From Cryptomeria japonica (lineage: Eukaryota > Streptophyta > Pinopsida > Cupressales > Cupressaceae): a DNA stretch of 64,000 nt. The stretch covers positions 447,558,538 through 447,622,537 of the forward strand of contig NC_081413.1 in the NCBI RefSeq assembly GCF_030272615.1. The letters are read 5' to 3'. Position 1 is the first letter of the stretch. Each line of letters opens with the position of its first letter. Under the pieces are notes generated by a model, which worked only from the letters and a program-made list of their open reading frames with translations, made no database searches and was not told where the DNA came from. Shown here piece by piece: positions 10,542 to 23,282 of this stretch. The position numbers were made by a program, and so were the translations under genes.

Positions 10542-11249
10542 TCACTTATAATGTAGCTTAACTACCGATCTACCAGAATGTATAGGTGAATCATTTAGGG
10601 GGATAAATAATTCACTCAAAAATTTTAATTCTTTTTTTTCTTCCTGCTTCTTCTTCACCAAATCATCACAAAACAATGAAAAATTTGCAATAATAGATAG
10701 GAATTTACCTTCATTTAGCAGTGCATCTTTAATAAGGTCTTTGTTGACTGTTAGAGATACCTTACCCTTATCAATATCATTCATCAACTGTTCTATTCTC
10801 TTCTTCTTATATTCCTTTTCCACATTCAAATAAGCTATATCTTCAAAAAAATTCATCTATTCACCAACATCAACAACCAATTGACCTAACTTATCAATCG
10901 GTGTAGACAGTCTATTAGTGTCCATCTCTGGTAATAGACTAGACAAAATCTCAACTACACAGTGTATTGATTGAGCTTCCTTTTGTTGTTCCTCCATTCT
11001 TTTCTTCTTACCTCTATATTGCATGATAGATGCAATCTCCATTAGTTTTGCAAAACTCAGAGCATCCTTATTGATGGGTCCTTGTATACTTAGTGCATCA
11101 TCATCTTCATCATCATCAATTTTCTTCTTAGAGGTCAGTGATAAAGGTGTCACTTTAGGTTCTGGTTTCACTGATTTCAATTCTTCCTCTTCTTTCTTCT
11201 ATTTGGTCTCCTCCTCCTCCTCCTTGTCCTTTACTGGTGGTGTCTACGT
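10542..11249 (-). pseudogene. Element A unknown ORF, C-terminal part
   Basis: Two adjacent frames (10857-11180 and 10542-10856) in direct succession. The first is Lys/Asp/Glu-rich with an acidic run (KKKIDDDEDDDALS) and a coiled-coil-like stretch (RGKKKRMEEQQKEAQS). The second is a charged helical tail (VEKEYKKKRIEQLMNDIDKG). The ORF continues to the right of insertion D at 17558-19862. No enzyme motif is visible. Ending with a charged coiled-coil resembles the ORF of E/F. The function is unknown; a structural, Gag-like role is only a guess. Confidence 0.5.
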
Positions 11250-14200
11250 TGTTGGGACTCATAAAAAAATTGGGTGAATTTGAGGTTGTTTGTGGCAATT
11301 TTTTGAATTTTTGCCTTATCGGCAAGACCTACTCCGATCGGAAAGACTTACCCCAATGAGATCGCTAAAGTGAGGAATGGACCGGAGTAGAGCCATCGGG
11401 TATCAGGTGGAGCAGTTTAATGTTAAGTTGATGACCTGATAAGATGTGTGGAGCGTAGAATGTCATCCTCAGCCATCGGAAGTCAGGTTTTGATGTCTTC
11501 CTGATGACCCGATGGAAAGTGCAAAGCGGTGGAGGTAGACACTGGTGATAGCGGCCATCAGAATAGCATAATGTCATGCTACCCGATGACCCGATGGAAC
11601 ATCATGAAGTGGAGGAAAATCACATTAGCCATTGGGATAGCATGTTTGGAGGGGTCTTGATGATCCGATGGAAAGGCCCTGGCATGAAGGACCATTTATC
11701 CCACATTGGCTGTGGGGAGGAACATTTATATGAAAGGCCACATATATCCTTAGTGTCAAAGCTTATAGGATTTTGACAAGGAGAAGCTCAGGCCAGTGGC
11801 CCCCCCGCATGCACATGCATCTCACAGTAGCCTAATTTTTTAGCAAAAGGGGAGATTAACAAGAGAGCAGGTTGCACATGATCGGACGATCATCGCTATA
11901 CCACAAGATGAAGATGCTCAATGGTTATCCCCTGTGACTTGGCAACAAACCACTAGCAGTGAACTATGGCTGATAGTTAATGCAAGCAGTTAAGGCAGAT
12001 GGTTAGGAAGAGCTTCATTCTAGTGGTTAGTAAGGTCATGCTTAGATGTTAGGATAGGGACCCTAGAGCCAATCACAAGGTGCCACGTGGTGACACATAG
12101 TAGAAGAGGTGGAAGATCCAGCGGTGATGATGCAAAAAACCAAAGTGACTTATTGAACACACCATGGCTTCGATGGATCTCAAAGAGGACTCACTAAAGG
12201 CATCAATTTCATTGAAATAAGAATATCTATGAAACTAAGGTGTCAATGGGATGTGAAAACAACTAGCCGAAGAGGAAGTTTGGCCGAAAGAATGATATTA
12301 AACATAACCAAAGATGACTTGGCGGTCTAGGTGGGTCAGGTGGCGAACTATAGGCTAACACGTGGTAGACCCGGTAGATAGGTGGTGCCCAAGTAGATCT
12401 CAAAATGAATCAAGGGGGTGTCAAGTGGTGACACATGATAGAGGGGAGCAGATCAGCTAAGGTAGAGCCAAGCAAGTTGAGCAGATTGAATGGTGATCCA
12501 AGGCAGATCAATGGTTGTTGCTATACCGCCATGCGAAAGTGATCGATAACTATCCCCCACAACTTGGCGACAAATCATGTGTGGAAAAGGTGAAGTGGCC
12601 CAGGTGTTAAGGATCAATTAGGTTGAGGGAAGATCTATGGCCATCCCTATACCACAAGATGAAGATTCCCAATGGTTATCCCCTGCGACATGGCGACTGA
12701 CGAGGTGGCAGTTGAGGTGGTCGTCCAGATGGGCTCGGAATGTAGCAGGACGTGCCACGTGATAAAGAGTAAAAGAATAACTAGGATAGGCCCATGTCCA
12801 GTGGTTAGGTGGATCCGAAGGCAAACTAAATGTTGACACATGGTGCGGATGGACAAAGCGATAGAAGGGAGCCGCTCAGAAGAGATAAAGGCCAAACAAG
12901 TCAAGGATGATCCAACAATCGGGCGAGTTGATCAATGACTATTGCCAAGTCACAACAAAAAGTATCTTGATGGCTACCGATGTGACTTGGAAACCAAGTG
13001 GTGGTACCCAATAGGAAAGTGACCCTAGTGAAATAAAGATTGAGTAGGTTTCTTTAGATTCGATGATTGTCGCTATACCGCAATGTAGAGTTGTGCAGTG
13101 TTTATCCGCTATGACTTGGCAACTAGGTGGTGGGACCCAACAGAAAGGGTGATAAATCTAGAGGAAATAGAGAATGAGTGGGTTGGAAAAGATCTAACAA
13201 TGGTCGCTGATCTGCTATGCGGAGAAGCACGATGAATAATCATTGTGGATCAGAGACAAAGAAAAGACAAAGAGAGACAAGGAAGTGGTGGGTCTGACCA
13301 TGCTCAAGTGGTAGACAAGTGGCACATAGAGGGACTCCAAGGCTAATCTAGATGTGACATGTGGTAGAGATCTATGTAGGAAAATCAAAATTAAATATAT
13401 GGTTCAAACTATAGGTAGAAATGCAAAAGATTTAAATGACTATTGTGCCTGGTTGGCTGGAAGGGCCTGAGAGATTAATGTGCTTGAGAATTGAATTTTT
13501 TCCCAAGTATAGGCGTATTGCATATCGTTGGAAATCTCTCAATCTGAGAAATCCATTTTTTTAGTCAAGTATAACCCGTGGCAAGTATTTTTGGGGTAGT
13601 CACCTCAGGATCTCAGATTGGATTTTTTTAGTTTGTCAAAAAGGTTTTCTGCAGGCCAAGTTGTGTGAAACAGTTAATGCTGAAAGATAGGGTAGTTGCC
13701 ATTGTCAGAGAGTGAAATCTGATCTTGTCCTCTCTTCCTTCTTATTCAAGGGTCTTCTCATTTTGTAAGGATTCTAGATTTTTTGTGAGCAAGGCTCCTG
13801 AATATTGATTTCCAATTCTGAGTTATTTCCAAATTTGTAAAAGCAGTGTTCTTTTTTCAAGTAATGGAAGATATCTTCTTGTTGCAGGTGTTTCTTGTTG
13901 TAGGTCACATATATGTAAGGCATATATTTAGTTTATTTGATTGTATCTAGGCCTTCTCTCATTTTCAATAAATCCAGTCTTCAAGGGAGTTTGGGTTTGT
14001 CCTCTCAAAGTGAGAGTGTAATGGGTGTTCTCAGGTACTCTTCAAGGAAGAGTTTAAATTCTATGAACAATCATTTTGGATTCAGGATAATGTTTAGATA
14101 TGTATGATCCTCTGTTGGAGTTTAGAATGTATTAATGTCAAACATTAATATAGGGATATCTTTCTCAATAAATTGGATTTTGCAATAGAAGTTTTCATTT

Positions 14201-14617
14201 ACAGTTTGATGTATGATTGCATGCCCTTGGATAAGGCACTAGTCTTGTAGATTCTTAGAGATTTTTAATGATTAATTATCCATTTACTTTTATGTTTGTA
14301 GGGTTAGTTAGTTCCACCTATCTCATGCTCCAATCTAGTTGAGATGTCAATGTACATCTAGCCCATCTATAGTAACCTCCTTGTTGTTGAGCCAATTGAG
14401 ATTCATGTGCTTTTGTTGATGCCATATGTCTATAACTAGTTGTATTTTGTGCATCAAAGGGTGTCCCCCCTTAGGTCTTATAGAACCTGAAGTGTAGGAG
14501 GATCATTAGGATCCTATGTTATGTTGTCCAAGCCCTAAAGCATTTCATTGATTGAGATTTGGCTATTTCATAGATAGTTTGCAGGTGAACTTGGGTTTCT
14601 CTTTTTTGAGAACAACA
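11250..14617 (+). repeat. Element D 5' LTR (about 3.4 kb)
   Basis: Starts TGTTGGGACTC. The first 310 bp match 17289-17557. Inside: four degenerate repeats of 70-83 bp from 11391, each starting with a GCCATCGG-like motif and carrying GATGACCCGATGG; from about 11880 to 13300 dispersed imperfect repeats with CGCTATACC and GACTTGGCAAC; and three perfect CACGTG boxes at 12084, 12359 and 12756. An AATAAA near 13967 fits the plus orientation. No ORF above background. The exact right end is uncertain because of the PBS array. Confidence 0.65.
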
Positions 14618-14935
14618 AAAATGGTGAATCTACTAGGGACTAATCTAAAGATCTTTGGTATAGACTGTTGAATCAAATTGTAAGTGAGTTGGCCCATCCA
14701 GGTCATCACAACAAAAATGATGACTCTATTGGGGACTAATCTAAAGATCTCTGGTATAGACTGTTGAATTAGATTTTAAGTGAGTTGGCCCATCCAAGTC
14801 ACCACAACAAAAATGGTGACTCTGCTAGGGACTAATCTTAAGATATCTAGTATAGACTATTGAATCAGATTGTAAGTGAGTTGGCCCATCCGAGTCACCA
14901 CAATAGAAATGGTGACTCTGTTGGGGAGAATGATG
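14618..14935 (+). repeat. 96-bp tandem array carrying four PBS copies
   Basis: PBS-like motifs (TGGTGACTC followed by a GGGGA-type end) start at 14622, 14718, 14814 and 14910: exactly 96 bp apart each time. The intervening DNA (CTAAAGATCT, TATAGACTGTTGAAT, AGTGAGTTGGCCCATCC) repeats too. The last copy is the best preserved. Each copy is preceded by an LTR-end-like CACAACA stretch, so the repeat unit spans the LTR/PBS border. Confidence 0.8.
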
Positions 14936-15408
14936 TAAAAAAAAATTTGTGAAGTCAAATCCATGAGTCTGGCCAAAGTCATTTGGGGAAGAGTCTTAGA
15001 AGTTCACAAATCTAAAAGTTGTTTTTAGATTTGAAAGTGTGTGTCCTAGAGGTTTTGTCGCTAAAAAATTTTTAAAAAAATTATGTGACTCTGATGTATG
15101 AGACCTAAAAATCTGAAAGTGTTTCAGAGTGAAGATTAGTGGTTAAATTTTATTCCTCTTGAGGGAGGTGGCAACTTTGTAAGAATGAGCCTGATTTGGA
15201 GATGCTCTTCAAATTTTCAGTCAGAAGTGAAATGAACAACAACAACAAATTTACTCTAGGTATTCTTCATTGTTGAGATATTTATTTGTTCCTTATAAGG
15301 TGAAGCAAGTCACAAATAAAAGGAGTATTGGTTCTAAGGTTACATACTTCTTCTTTTGAAAAATATCAGTCAGAAATATGGTGAGAAGTATGTCTAGTTA
15401 GAAAGTTA

Positions 15409-17037
15409 ATGATTGCATATGTTTTAAAAAGAGAGAAAAATAGTAAGATGCATTATCATGGTAATGGTTCAATAAATGTTTCAAATTTCATGGATCTAGA
15501 TGTGGTTCCTAGATCTGAAACTTCTTTGTCAAATTTGAAAGACATTGATAGGGAGATTGAAATACATCTTCAAATGATCCAAGATAGGTGCATGTTGTTT
15601 TTAAGAAGGAAAGTAGGAAAGAGGAAGGTAGAATCTCACATGTTTTTATGAAAGATTTATTGTTGCATTAAATTAGATTCCAGTTGATGTTAGACCTCAT
15701 GAGTCTATTTGGATTGAGTTATTCTTAGAGCTTGATGAGACCAAATCAATTAATTAGTCTACAACCTTGAGAGAAGAAAGTGTTGCCAATATTAAAGAGT
15801 GGATAGATGAGATTGAAATCGATAAATCTAAAAATGCACATAGTTTTGAGTACAATGATGGAGATGAATCCGTGAGTGGATATACCTCTTATGATACTGA
15901 AGGTGACTCTTATTCTTAGCATGACAGTGCATGTGTATTTAGAGCAAGAAGAAAATTGTGAGAGCATAAGTTATTTCTCAAATAGTCATGAGCCTATTGA
16001 GGTTTCAAATTTGAATAATATAGATCACCTTGCTGTCAACCTCAATCCACAAAGTGTTTGCAACCAAGGTTATGAAACTATGTTGCAACATATAGCAACA
16101 CTTTATGATCAACATGATAAAGGTCATCATGCAGATGCAATTTGTTGTAATGATAAAATAAATGTGCATGAAGACATGAGCATTGTAGATTTAATGCATG
16201 CATCAGATTGGGATAATGTTTATAGCATAGAAGAAGAAGCTAGGGAAAATAAAAATGAAAGAGAAGGTTCACTAAGTAGTGAAAAAATCTTATAGCTCTT
16301 AGCTACTGATCTTAAGAGGTATACATCCAAAAATGTCCCCAATCTCTCATACCCAATCAGTATATGTTTTGATACTGATGATGTTCTTGAGGGTGTGAGG
16401 TATGATACATATGATATTTCTTTCACTACATTTGATTTGAACAATGGACAAGATGAAAATGCATATAAGGTTGATAAATGTGATAATGTGGATTCATATG
16501 AAATTAGAATTTGATATGCATTATGTGGATCTTGGTGTTAAAGAGAAAGACTAATCTGAAGTGGTTTTCCCAAATTTGCAAGTGGCAAATGAACCAGTGA
16601 CATGTGATCATGCATTTTCATGTTTGCAAAAGGCTGATATAAGGTGTAATCAGCATGCTAAGTTGCAGTCCTTTTATGAGGAAGTGTTCCTCTCTAGTTT
16701 ACAAGCCTGTATTATGGATGAGTGTTTTCCATTTATGCAAACTAGCAATCATCATGTGCCTGATGTTCCCAATGGTCAGATGGAGTTGGGTTACTTTTCT
16801 TTTCAACTGGGAAGTAATTGTAAACAATATGACAGTTATGTGTCATTTGATGACCAACATTCAGAAGTGGGTTATATTTTTCAAAGATTGAATGATTACC
16901 AACATGTTGATTATCTTTTATGTGATGAGCTAATGAGAAGTTGTAGAGTTTGTGATCAGGAAAATGTAAATGAAACTTCTAGCTTACCCTTGATTCATGG
17001 AAATGAGAATCATGTGCTTGACAGAGGTAAGCATTGA
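15409..17037 (+). pseudogene. Element D internal ORF remnants, unknown
   Basis: Open pieces at 15409-15651, 15876-16295 (readable through one TAG to 16514) and 16561-17037. The predicted protein is acidic and poor in recognisable motifs (for example DLMHASDWDNVYSIEEE, ICFDTDDVLEGVRYDTYD). It resembles in texture, not in alignable sequence, the acidic linker of Gypsy element B at 36686-37375. No zinc knuckle, protease, RT or integrase signature is seen. It could be a Gag or linker relic of a Tat-type element. Confidence 0.35.
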
Positions 17038-17288
17038 TTCCAATTTTTATCAGCTGAGGCCATATGTAAATAAGTTCTATTGTATATTTGCTTTGCTTTA
17101 TGTTGTGTGGTTTTCAATAAGGAGCCTTATTGTTGGGTGGAATAAGGAACCTCTATTTTGGAGAGTAAAGCTAATTGAAGAATTTAAAAAGCATAAATGC
17201 CCTATTTTTTTTTGGGTGGTCTACTCTGCCATAGATTCTAAAATTCTTGTGTTGATCTTGCAATCAACCATCCCTAGTCAGAGCCACT

Positions 17289-17557
17289 ATTGGGACTCAT
17301 TAAAAATTAGGTGACTTTGAGGTTGTTTGTGGCATTTTTTTGAATTTTTGCGTTATCGGCAAGACCTACCCCGATCGGCAAGACTTACCCCTATGAGGTT
17401 GCTAGAGTGAGTAATGGACTGGAGTAGAGCCATCGGGTATCAGGTGGAGTAGTTTAATGTTACACCAATGACCCGATAAGATGTGTGGAGCATAGAAAGT
17501 CACCTCAGCCATTAAAAGTCAGGTTTTGATGTCTTCTTGATGACTTGATGGAAAGTG
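17289..17557 (+). repeat. Element D 3' LTR, truncated
   Basis: Matches 11250-11519, starting TATTGGGACTC (TG changed to TA) and running through the GATGGAAAGTG motif, where homology stops. Element A sequence continues at 17558. The rest of the LTR, over 3 kb, is gone. Confidence 0.8.
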
Positions 17558-19862
17558 TTTTAGTGATGACTGATGGTTCTTTAGCTCTCTATTACTCTCT
17601 ATCTTTCTCATGTCCCTGATCTTGTTGTTCAGTCATTTGAACATCTTCAGCCTATATATTTTTAGTTTGTTCCTCCTTTTGTCCCTCAGTACCAGTTATA
17701 TAGATTTCTACATCATCATTAGGAATTACAACTATCTCATTCTATACATTAACCGATTTATCATCTTCTTGTTGATTAGAAAAAATAATCTCATCCAGTG
17801 AAAAATCATCAATATCTACATCATCTGGGAGATCTTCTACCTTAATCTTCTTTGGTTTCACTTCTTCCTCATCAGGTATCAACCCCAAAAATTTATTTAG
17901 TATTTCCTTAGTCTCAATTTGGACTGAGTGGGTCTCACCAATAAGAATCTAGTAAGTCTTTTCTTTGATCTAAAAGAATATTTTATTTTCAAAAGAATAT
18001 CATCTAATTCTTCTTTAGAAGCTTCCGGTTGAAGATTCTTAAGAGTGAACTCAATAGATTTGGTGTCTTGTTTAATGGTTGCCTGCCATCTTGCATCAAG
18101 TTTATTATACAAAGTAGTGGGAATTTTCCCTTATAACTCAATTAGGGCTTTCCTATACTTATTCATCACCAAAACAATTGCATCTTCTAACTCCCTTTGC
18201 TCATCCTCACTAAACTTATCATATAGTTTATTCAATCCAACATGAATACCATATTAATTAATACTTATTAACATCTTTTCAAAAGGTGCAGATTTAGTTA
18301 TCAGTTTCTTTGTTGATTTAATAGTAGATACTCCTACAACCTTTGTCTTTTTACCACTAACTCTCAGAGATTTCTTCTCACATTATGATTTAGTTTCTTC
18401 TTCATCAACAACTGTTGGTTACTTTGCTTCCTCCTTTTTCCTTTCACTGGTTACTATGGGTGCCTTAGATGTAGGGGGCTTAATTTCTTTCCCCTTTCTA
18501 TTGAACAAGATTTTAGAAGGTTTCTCCTTCTTAACCTCAACACTTCATGTCTGCATACTGGTGCTAGTACCAGTTGGGGAACTAGATGATTCAACCTTCC
18601 TAGCTTCAAAATTTTCTCTAGCCTCAACTATTGCCTCCTTGATAAATCCTTGTTGAACTAAAAACTCTTCAACTTCCTTTCTAACCTCCTTTGCAATTAC
18701 CGGTTTGTTAAGTTTAGAATGTACTAGTAAATATTTCTCTTTATAAGTACCAAACCTTTCTGTAGTATAATCTATCAGTTGTACAAGCAAGTGTTCAACA
18801 TAAGAAATCAAAAGATCAACTCCAATTTCATAGCCCATAGGCATCACCCAAGACATTTTGGGATCAACTACCTCCATCTAACAAGTGTCAGTGTCAACCA
18901 TAAAGAAGATGGTATCCTCATATTTCTTAACAACCTGTGCTAGTATCCTCTCTCTCTCATGCATCTTTTTTTAAAAATCTTTGAAATAACCCCAAGCAAT
19001 CTTGTTGAAATAATTTCCCAACATCCTTATAGTGTTCTTCATTTGTAACATTGTCACTGTGTCCTTAGACCATTGAACATCATTGATACCTAGAAAATAA
19101 GTTCTGAAAGTAAAAGAACAGACCAACAATCAGTTATCCAAACTTGAATTTTTGTCTTTTATCTTTCTTTATGGATTCAAGATTTAGTACCAACTGACTT
19201 CTTAATGCCTTAGACAAATCATAATCCACATTTTCCTTAATCATCCAGTAAGCTATGTGAATGGTTGCAATAGGGATGTTGTTCATCTTGCTAGAATGAT
19301 ATACTTGGTATCCAATGACCATAGAATCAAATTTCACCATGGGATCGTCAATCTCATTGACAATCATCACTCTTCTATCCCATCGTGACTTGGTCATCTT
19401 GGCTACATCATCCTTAGGGACTGATCTTAATACAGGAACTTCATTGATGACACACAATCTGGTTACTCCATGAATTGCTTCCTTAGTGATCTTATGTGGT
19501 TAATCAAGCCACATAAACTAGTCACACACACAACTCAAAACATATCTCACATGATCATCCTCAAGATCATCAATAGAGTTCAGTGCATGGTGAAAAACTT
19601 TGTCGGTAACACTCTTAAACTATTCCTTCAGTAGTCCATTCTTATCAAACAATAAGCTATAGTCATCAAATATAACAAAGATTCCAAGATCTTCCAACTT
19701 ACAGCGAATATAGGATCTAACATCTTCTACATGCAAAACTCCATATGGAAATCCACATAGGGCTCTGACGGGATTGGTTTTGATCATTTTAAAAGGGTGC
19801 CTCTTAAACTCCAATTGAGGTCTAACAGTTACATCTACCAAATGTGGTGTATCCATCTTCAA
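17558..19862 (-). pseudogene. Element A unknown ORF, main part
   Basis: Open pieces at 19620-19862, 19134-19457, 18545-18877 and 17897-18112 lie in order on minus with stops between them. Reading from 19862 down: a possibly globular region (VRALCGFPYGVLHVEDVRS, RWDRRVMIVNEIDDPMVKF), then a Glu-rich helix (VRKEVEEFLVQQGFIKEAIV), then a Ser/Thr/Lys linker (SSSSPTGTSTSMQT) and basic stretches, continuing into 10542-11249 beyond insertion D. I do not recognise the family. It sits where a Copia element would carry pol. Insertion B ends it on the right at 19911. Confidence 0.5.
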
Positions 19863-19910
19863 AGACCCATACTCTTAAATAGATAGACAGATTTTCAAAT
19901 AAATACCTTT

Positions 19911-21107
19911 TGTGTCGACTTGAATTTCATCATCAGAATACTAACTGCAACATGTTCATTTCACAAAATACAAAGGAAATGCTATAGGAAATCCAAACTC
20001 AACCAATGAAACTACATGAAATGAATATTAAAATAGAAACATTATTTTTACCTTCATGATTTAAGTCTCATTGTGTCCTAACTCCACTGTTCTTGGTTGC
20101 AAATGATTTGCTCTCAGACAAACACTGGTAGCTTCCAAGATGGCATATGAAGAATGGACTGATAACTGATAGTTAACTAATACTATGATATGCAATGCAA
20201 ATGATTTAAGATTAAATGATTATGCTAAATGAGAAATGCTAAATTGATAATCACTTCAAGATTAAAACTCACGAATGCATAAGTTTTCTCAAACTGTTAA
20301 CTTGAAAACTCACTTGAAGACTAACTCTATCTCAACTCAAACTCCCACATTTATAGACTTTGAGAGGATAAGATGATGTGGCCTAAATCAATGGTCATGA
20401 TCAAATCTACAAATTTGGATGGCTGTGAGCAAAGGTGATGGTTGAGAGAAAGGGGGAAGAAGAAGACAAGTTTCACTCATCTCACCTTGACTAGGCTGTT
20501 GACTGAGGGAATCTAGGGATGGCTGGAGAAGATTTAGGCATGAGAGTTCACATGGAATCAAGTCCTTCCTAATATATAGGGATGTTGGAGAGAATATAGA
20601 AGGTTAAGAAATATGTGTACATACACAATATTTCATTTATTTTGGAAGTTTGAAGATAAGTGGCTAATAAATGATTTTTCTTTTAAATTTTGTTAAATTA
20701 ATTTAGCCACATGATGGATGAGTTGGCAAAGGAAAGATGAAGTGAAGATGGAAGATGAGTTGTAAAATGAAATTAAATAAATAATAAATCATTTAATATT
20801 GGAGACTATAGGATAGAAGAATAACTATTAAATATTAGATATTTAATTGATTGAAGGAATAATTAAATATTAGATATTTAATTAATTGATTATAGGAATA
20901 ATTAATATTAGATATTTAATTAATTGATTAGAAGAAAAGGATAAATGAATTAATTAATAAAATATTTCAATTAAATTAATTAATAGAAGGACATGAAATG
21001 AATTAAATAAATTAATCTTTTCAAATTAACTATTTAATAGGAGAATAATTATTAAATAAATATAAAATATTTATTTAATTTCTCATAGCCATTTTTATGT
21101 GTATACA
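19911..21107 (-). repeat. Element B 3' LTR (1,197 bp)
   Basis: Starts TGTGTCGACTTG and ends GTATACA on plus. The other LTR is 71 bp shorter; the difference is mostly a roughly 38-bp AT-rich unit (ending TTTAATTAATTGATTA) present three times at about 20818-20930 here and once in the 5' LTR. Confidence 0.9.
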
Positions 21108-21540
21108 TTTTGCCCCTCTTTGAAATGACACCAAGACAACATTTTTTCAAAGATTAAATCAAGTCTTGAGTGTGCTTGATGGAGATAAAAATCCTGATTG
21201 TGTAGCCTCTGAAGAGATTGATCGTGAAATTGTTGAAAATTTTGGATAAGCGATTGATCTCATGATAATTGAAAAGGTCCTCAATTAAATCCATTTCTGA
21301 AAAATAAATAAAATTGCCCCATTTAAAAGCATTAATTACCCTTCCAAATGGTAAATATAAAATTAACCAAAATTAATTTTCATCTCATTTGCATCCTTGT
21401 CAGCTTGTGGAGAGAATTTTCGTTGGTGAGGTGGCAAAATGTTGATTTTGTTTGAGAACCATTGATTTGAGTGCGTTTGACGATATCAATACCCTCCTAA
21501 CTATGGTTATCCGGTATGTACCTAATCCTGAGCTTTTTTG
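21108..21540 (-). other. Element B 3' end with purine tract
   Basis: On the element strand the tract CAAAGAGGGGCAAAA (21108-21122) abuts the LTR. The rest is noncoding for the gag-pol strand and leads into the repeat cluster upstream of the antisense PMD ORF. Confidence 0.6.
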
Positions 21541-21910
21541 CATCTTGTCATACGATTTTTCTTATTTTTTGGCGCATGTGAGGCTATTTTAAATTTTTTC
21601 AATTTTTGGCTTTATGTTTTAATGCTTTTGTTTTTTATGTTAGCGCATATGCATTTGATGTTAACACTTTTGATAGTTTTAGCGCATTTGTTTTTTTTGT
21701 TCATGCCTCTATGATGTATTTGAGCTCTTATGCTTTGAGTGTTTGTGCATATGTTAAAAAGGGTAGTGCATATTACTGTTTCACGCTTTTGTTCCAAGGG
21801 TTAGCACTTTCATGAAAAAGATTCACGCATATGTGTGTTTCAGCACTTGTTTTCAATAGAATAGCGCTTTTGTTTAAAATATTAGCGCTTTTGTTTCAGA
21901 TGAATTTGTT
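21541..21910 (+). repeat. TAGCGC-TTTTGT repeat cluster upstream of the PMD ORF
   Basis: At least eight degenerate copies of a motif like TTAGCGC(A/T)TTTGTTT in 370 bp, spaced about 20-40 bp, all in plus orientation. The same motif, in minus orientation, forms the cluster at 41768-42065 upstream of gag. Confidence 0.65.
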
Positions 21911-22265
21911 TGATGTTAAAATTCATTTTGATGATGTGATTGATGTATTGTGATGCACAGTTGTGATTGATAGGTATTCGATTGATGTCTTGATTGATAG
22001 AAATTTGATAATGTTGATTGATAGGATTAACGATTTATTGATTGATTTGATTTTATTGGTAAATTGATAGATTAGATCTAAGAAACCAGTTTAGTTTCTG
22101 ATGAAGAGCATAACAAGTGTGATTGAACTCATTGATTGATAGGTTTAGATTTATTTGATAGCGTGATTTGCTTCATTTGAAAAGATGTACCAATTGTTGA
22201 TGTGATAGATTAGCGATCTCTTTGATTTGATATATATATGAGTGATGATTGATAAAGATCAAATT
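21911..22265 (+). other. AT-rich stretch upstream of the PMD ORF
   Basis: Rich in GATTGATAGG and TTGATTGAT-like short repeats. No ORF or recognised element. It may be leader or promoter sequence of the antisense gene, which is inference from position only. Confidence 0.4.
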
Positions 22266-23282
22266 ATCTTGTTAAATAGGAGAAACTCAATGTTCTCCAG
22301 TATCGAGAGAAATTATTGACTATGTGCCACTTAATACCAGAGCTTACATAGGTCGAGGTTAGACACATAGATGCCTGCAGATTACGCCATTTATTATATA
22401 TGCTTGATATTACCCATAATAGGGGATTGTTGACTGCCTTAGTAGAGAGATGGAAAAGCGAGCATAACACTTTCTGTGTGCCCACTGGTGAGATTAGTGT
22501 GATAGACAGGGATATCTATAGGATTCTTCACATCCCCGTGACTAGTGAGTTAGTCCAGTATGAATTTTAGGATCGTGGAGGGACAGAGGATTGTAGAGCC
22601 ATATTTGGTGATGAGAGCATTTCCAAAGGAGAGATCCAATGGGAGGATATGCTTATGTATTACAAGACTCTCCCTGTTATTCTTGCAAGTTTAATTGCGG
22701 GATTTATCTATCCAGACATGAGATCTCAAGGTTTTGTTGTTGGTTGGGGTGAGATTCTTTAGAGCATGATGTAGCATCATTTGTATCATAATCTTCATCA
22801 GGTTGTTTTTGATGAGAGTGCTAGTCTTTCTATAGGATGCACACTTTTACAGATCTAGTGCTAGGAGCACATTGCTATTAATCGGCCTATCCATCATAGA
22901 GTTTATGGTGAGAGGCGGCCATATGTCTATTTATATGCAGGTATCCCTACTTAGCATAAGCTGGGTAAGATGGAGTATTGGCTTTGGGTTCTAGATTCAT
23001 TGGATAATGTTATCTGGAGACCTTATATCGATTGTGAGCCATGGATGGATGTTGCACGGATATTACCATATATTTTGCAGAGTAGATATCTCATTGGTTG
23101 GACTCCATACATTATTGAGTGGCAGTTGATTAGTCGCATTTTGAGATAGTTTGGTATCATTCAACACATGCCTACTAGTGTCACTATATATGCACGATGG
23201 TACAAGGATAGGCAAGACTGGGGACCATATTTTTCTTTTGAGATAGCACACGTAGAGTTTCTGGATACTCCTAGGGTGGCTT
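22266..23282 (+). pseudogene. Plant mobile domain (PMD) protein, N-terminal part
   Basis: A plus-strand reading with a few stops gives the plant mobile domain pattern: an early LLTALVERWKSEHNTF, then VPTGEISVIDRDIYRIL with the hydrophobic HIPV, and later INRPIHHRVYGERRPYVYL and LDSLDNVIWRPYIDCEPW. PMD proteins include the cellular MAIN/MAIL family and many transposon-encoded relatives; in plants they also occur as extra ORFs in Gypsy elements. The frame stops at element C (target site GGCTT, 23278-23282) and continues at 30514. It is antisense to B's gag-pol. Confidence 0.75.

Larger units (their letters stand above)
11250..17557 (+). mobile_element. Element D: truncated long-LTR element inserted in A
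   Basis: A left LTR of about 3.37 kb (11250-14617) is followed by an array of primer-binding sites, about 2.4 kb of internal sequence with broken plus ORFs, and 269 bp of a second LTR copy (17289-17557) that breaks off before the A sequence resumes. The PBS motif TGGTGACTCTGTTGGGGA resembles that of Tat/Ogre-type Gypsy elements. No pol is visible, so D is a deletion derivative or a non-autonomous element. No target duplication is detectable, because the right LTR is truncated. Confidence 0.7.

Noticed and set aside
11576-11776. Small ORFs in the D LTR
   Set aside because: Short, made of the repeat units, no coding signal.
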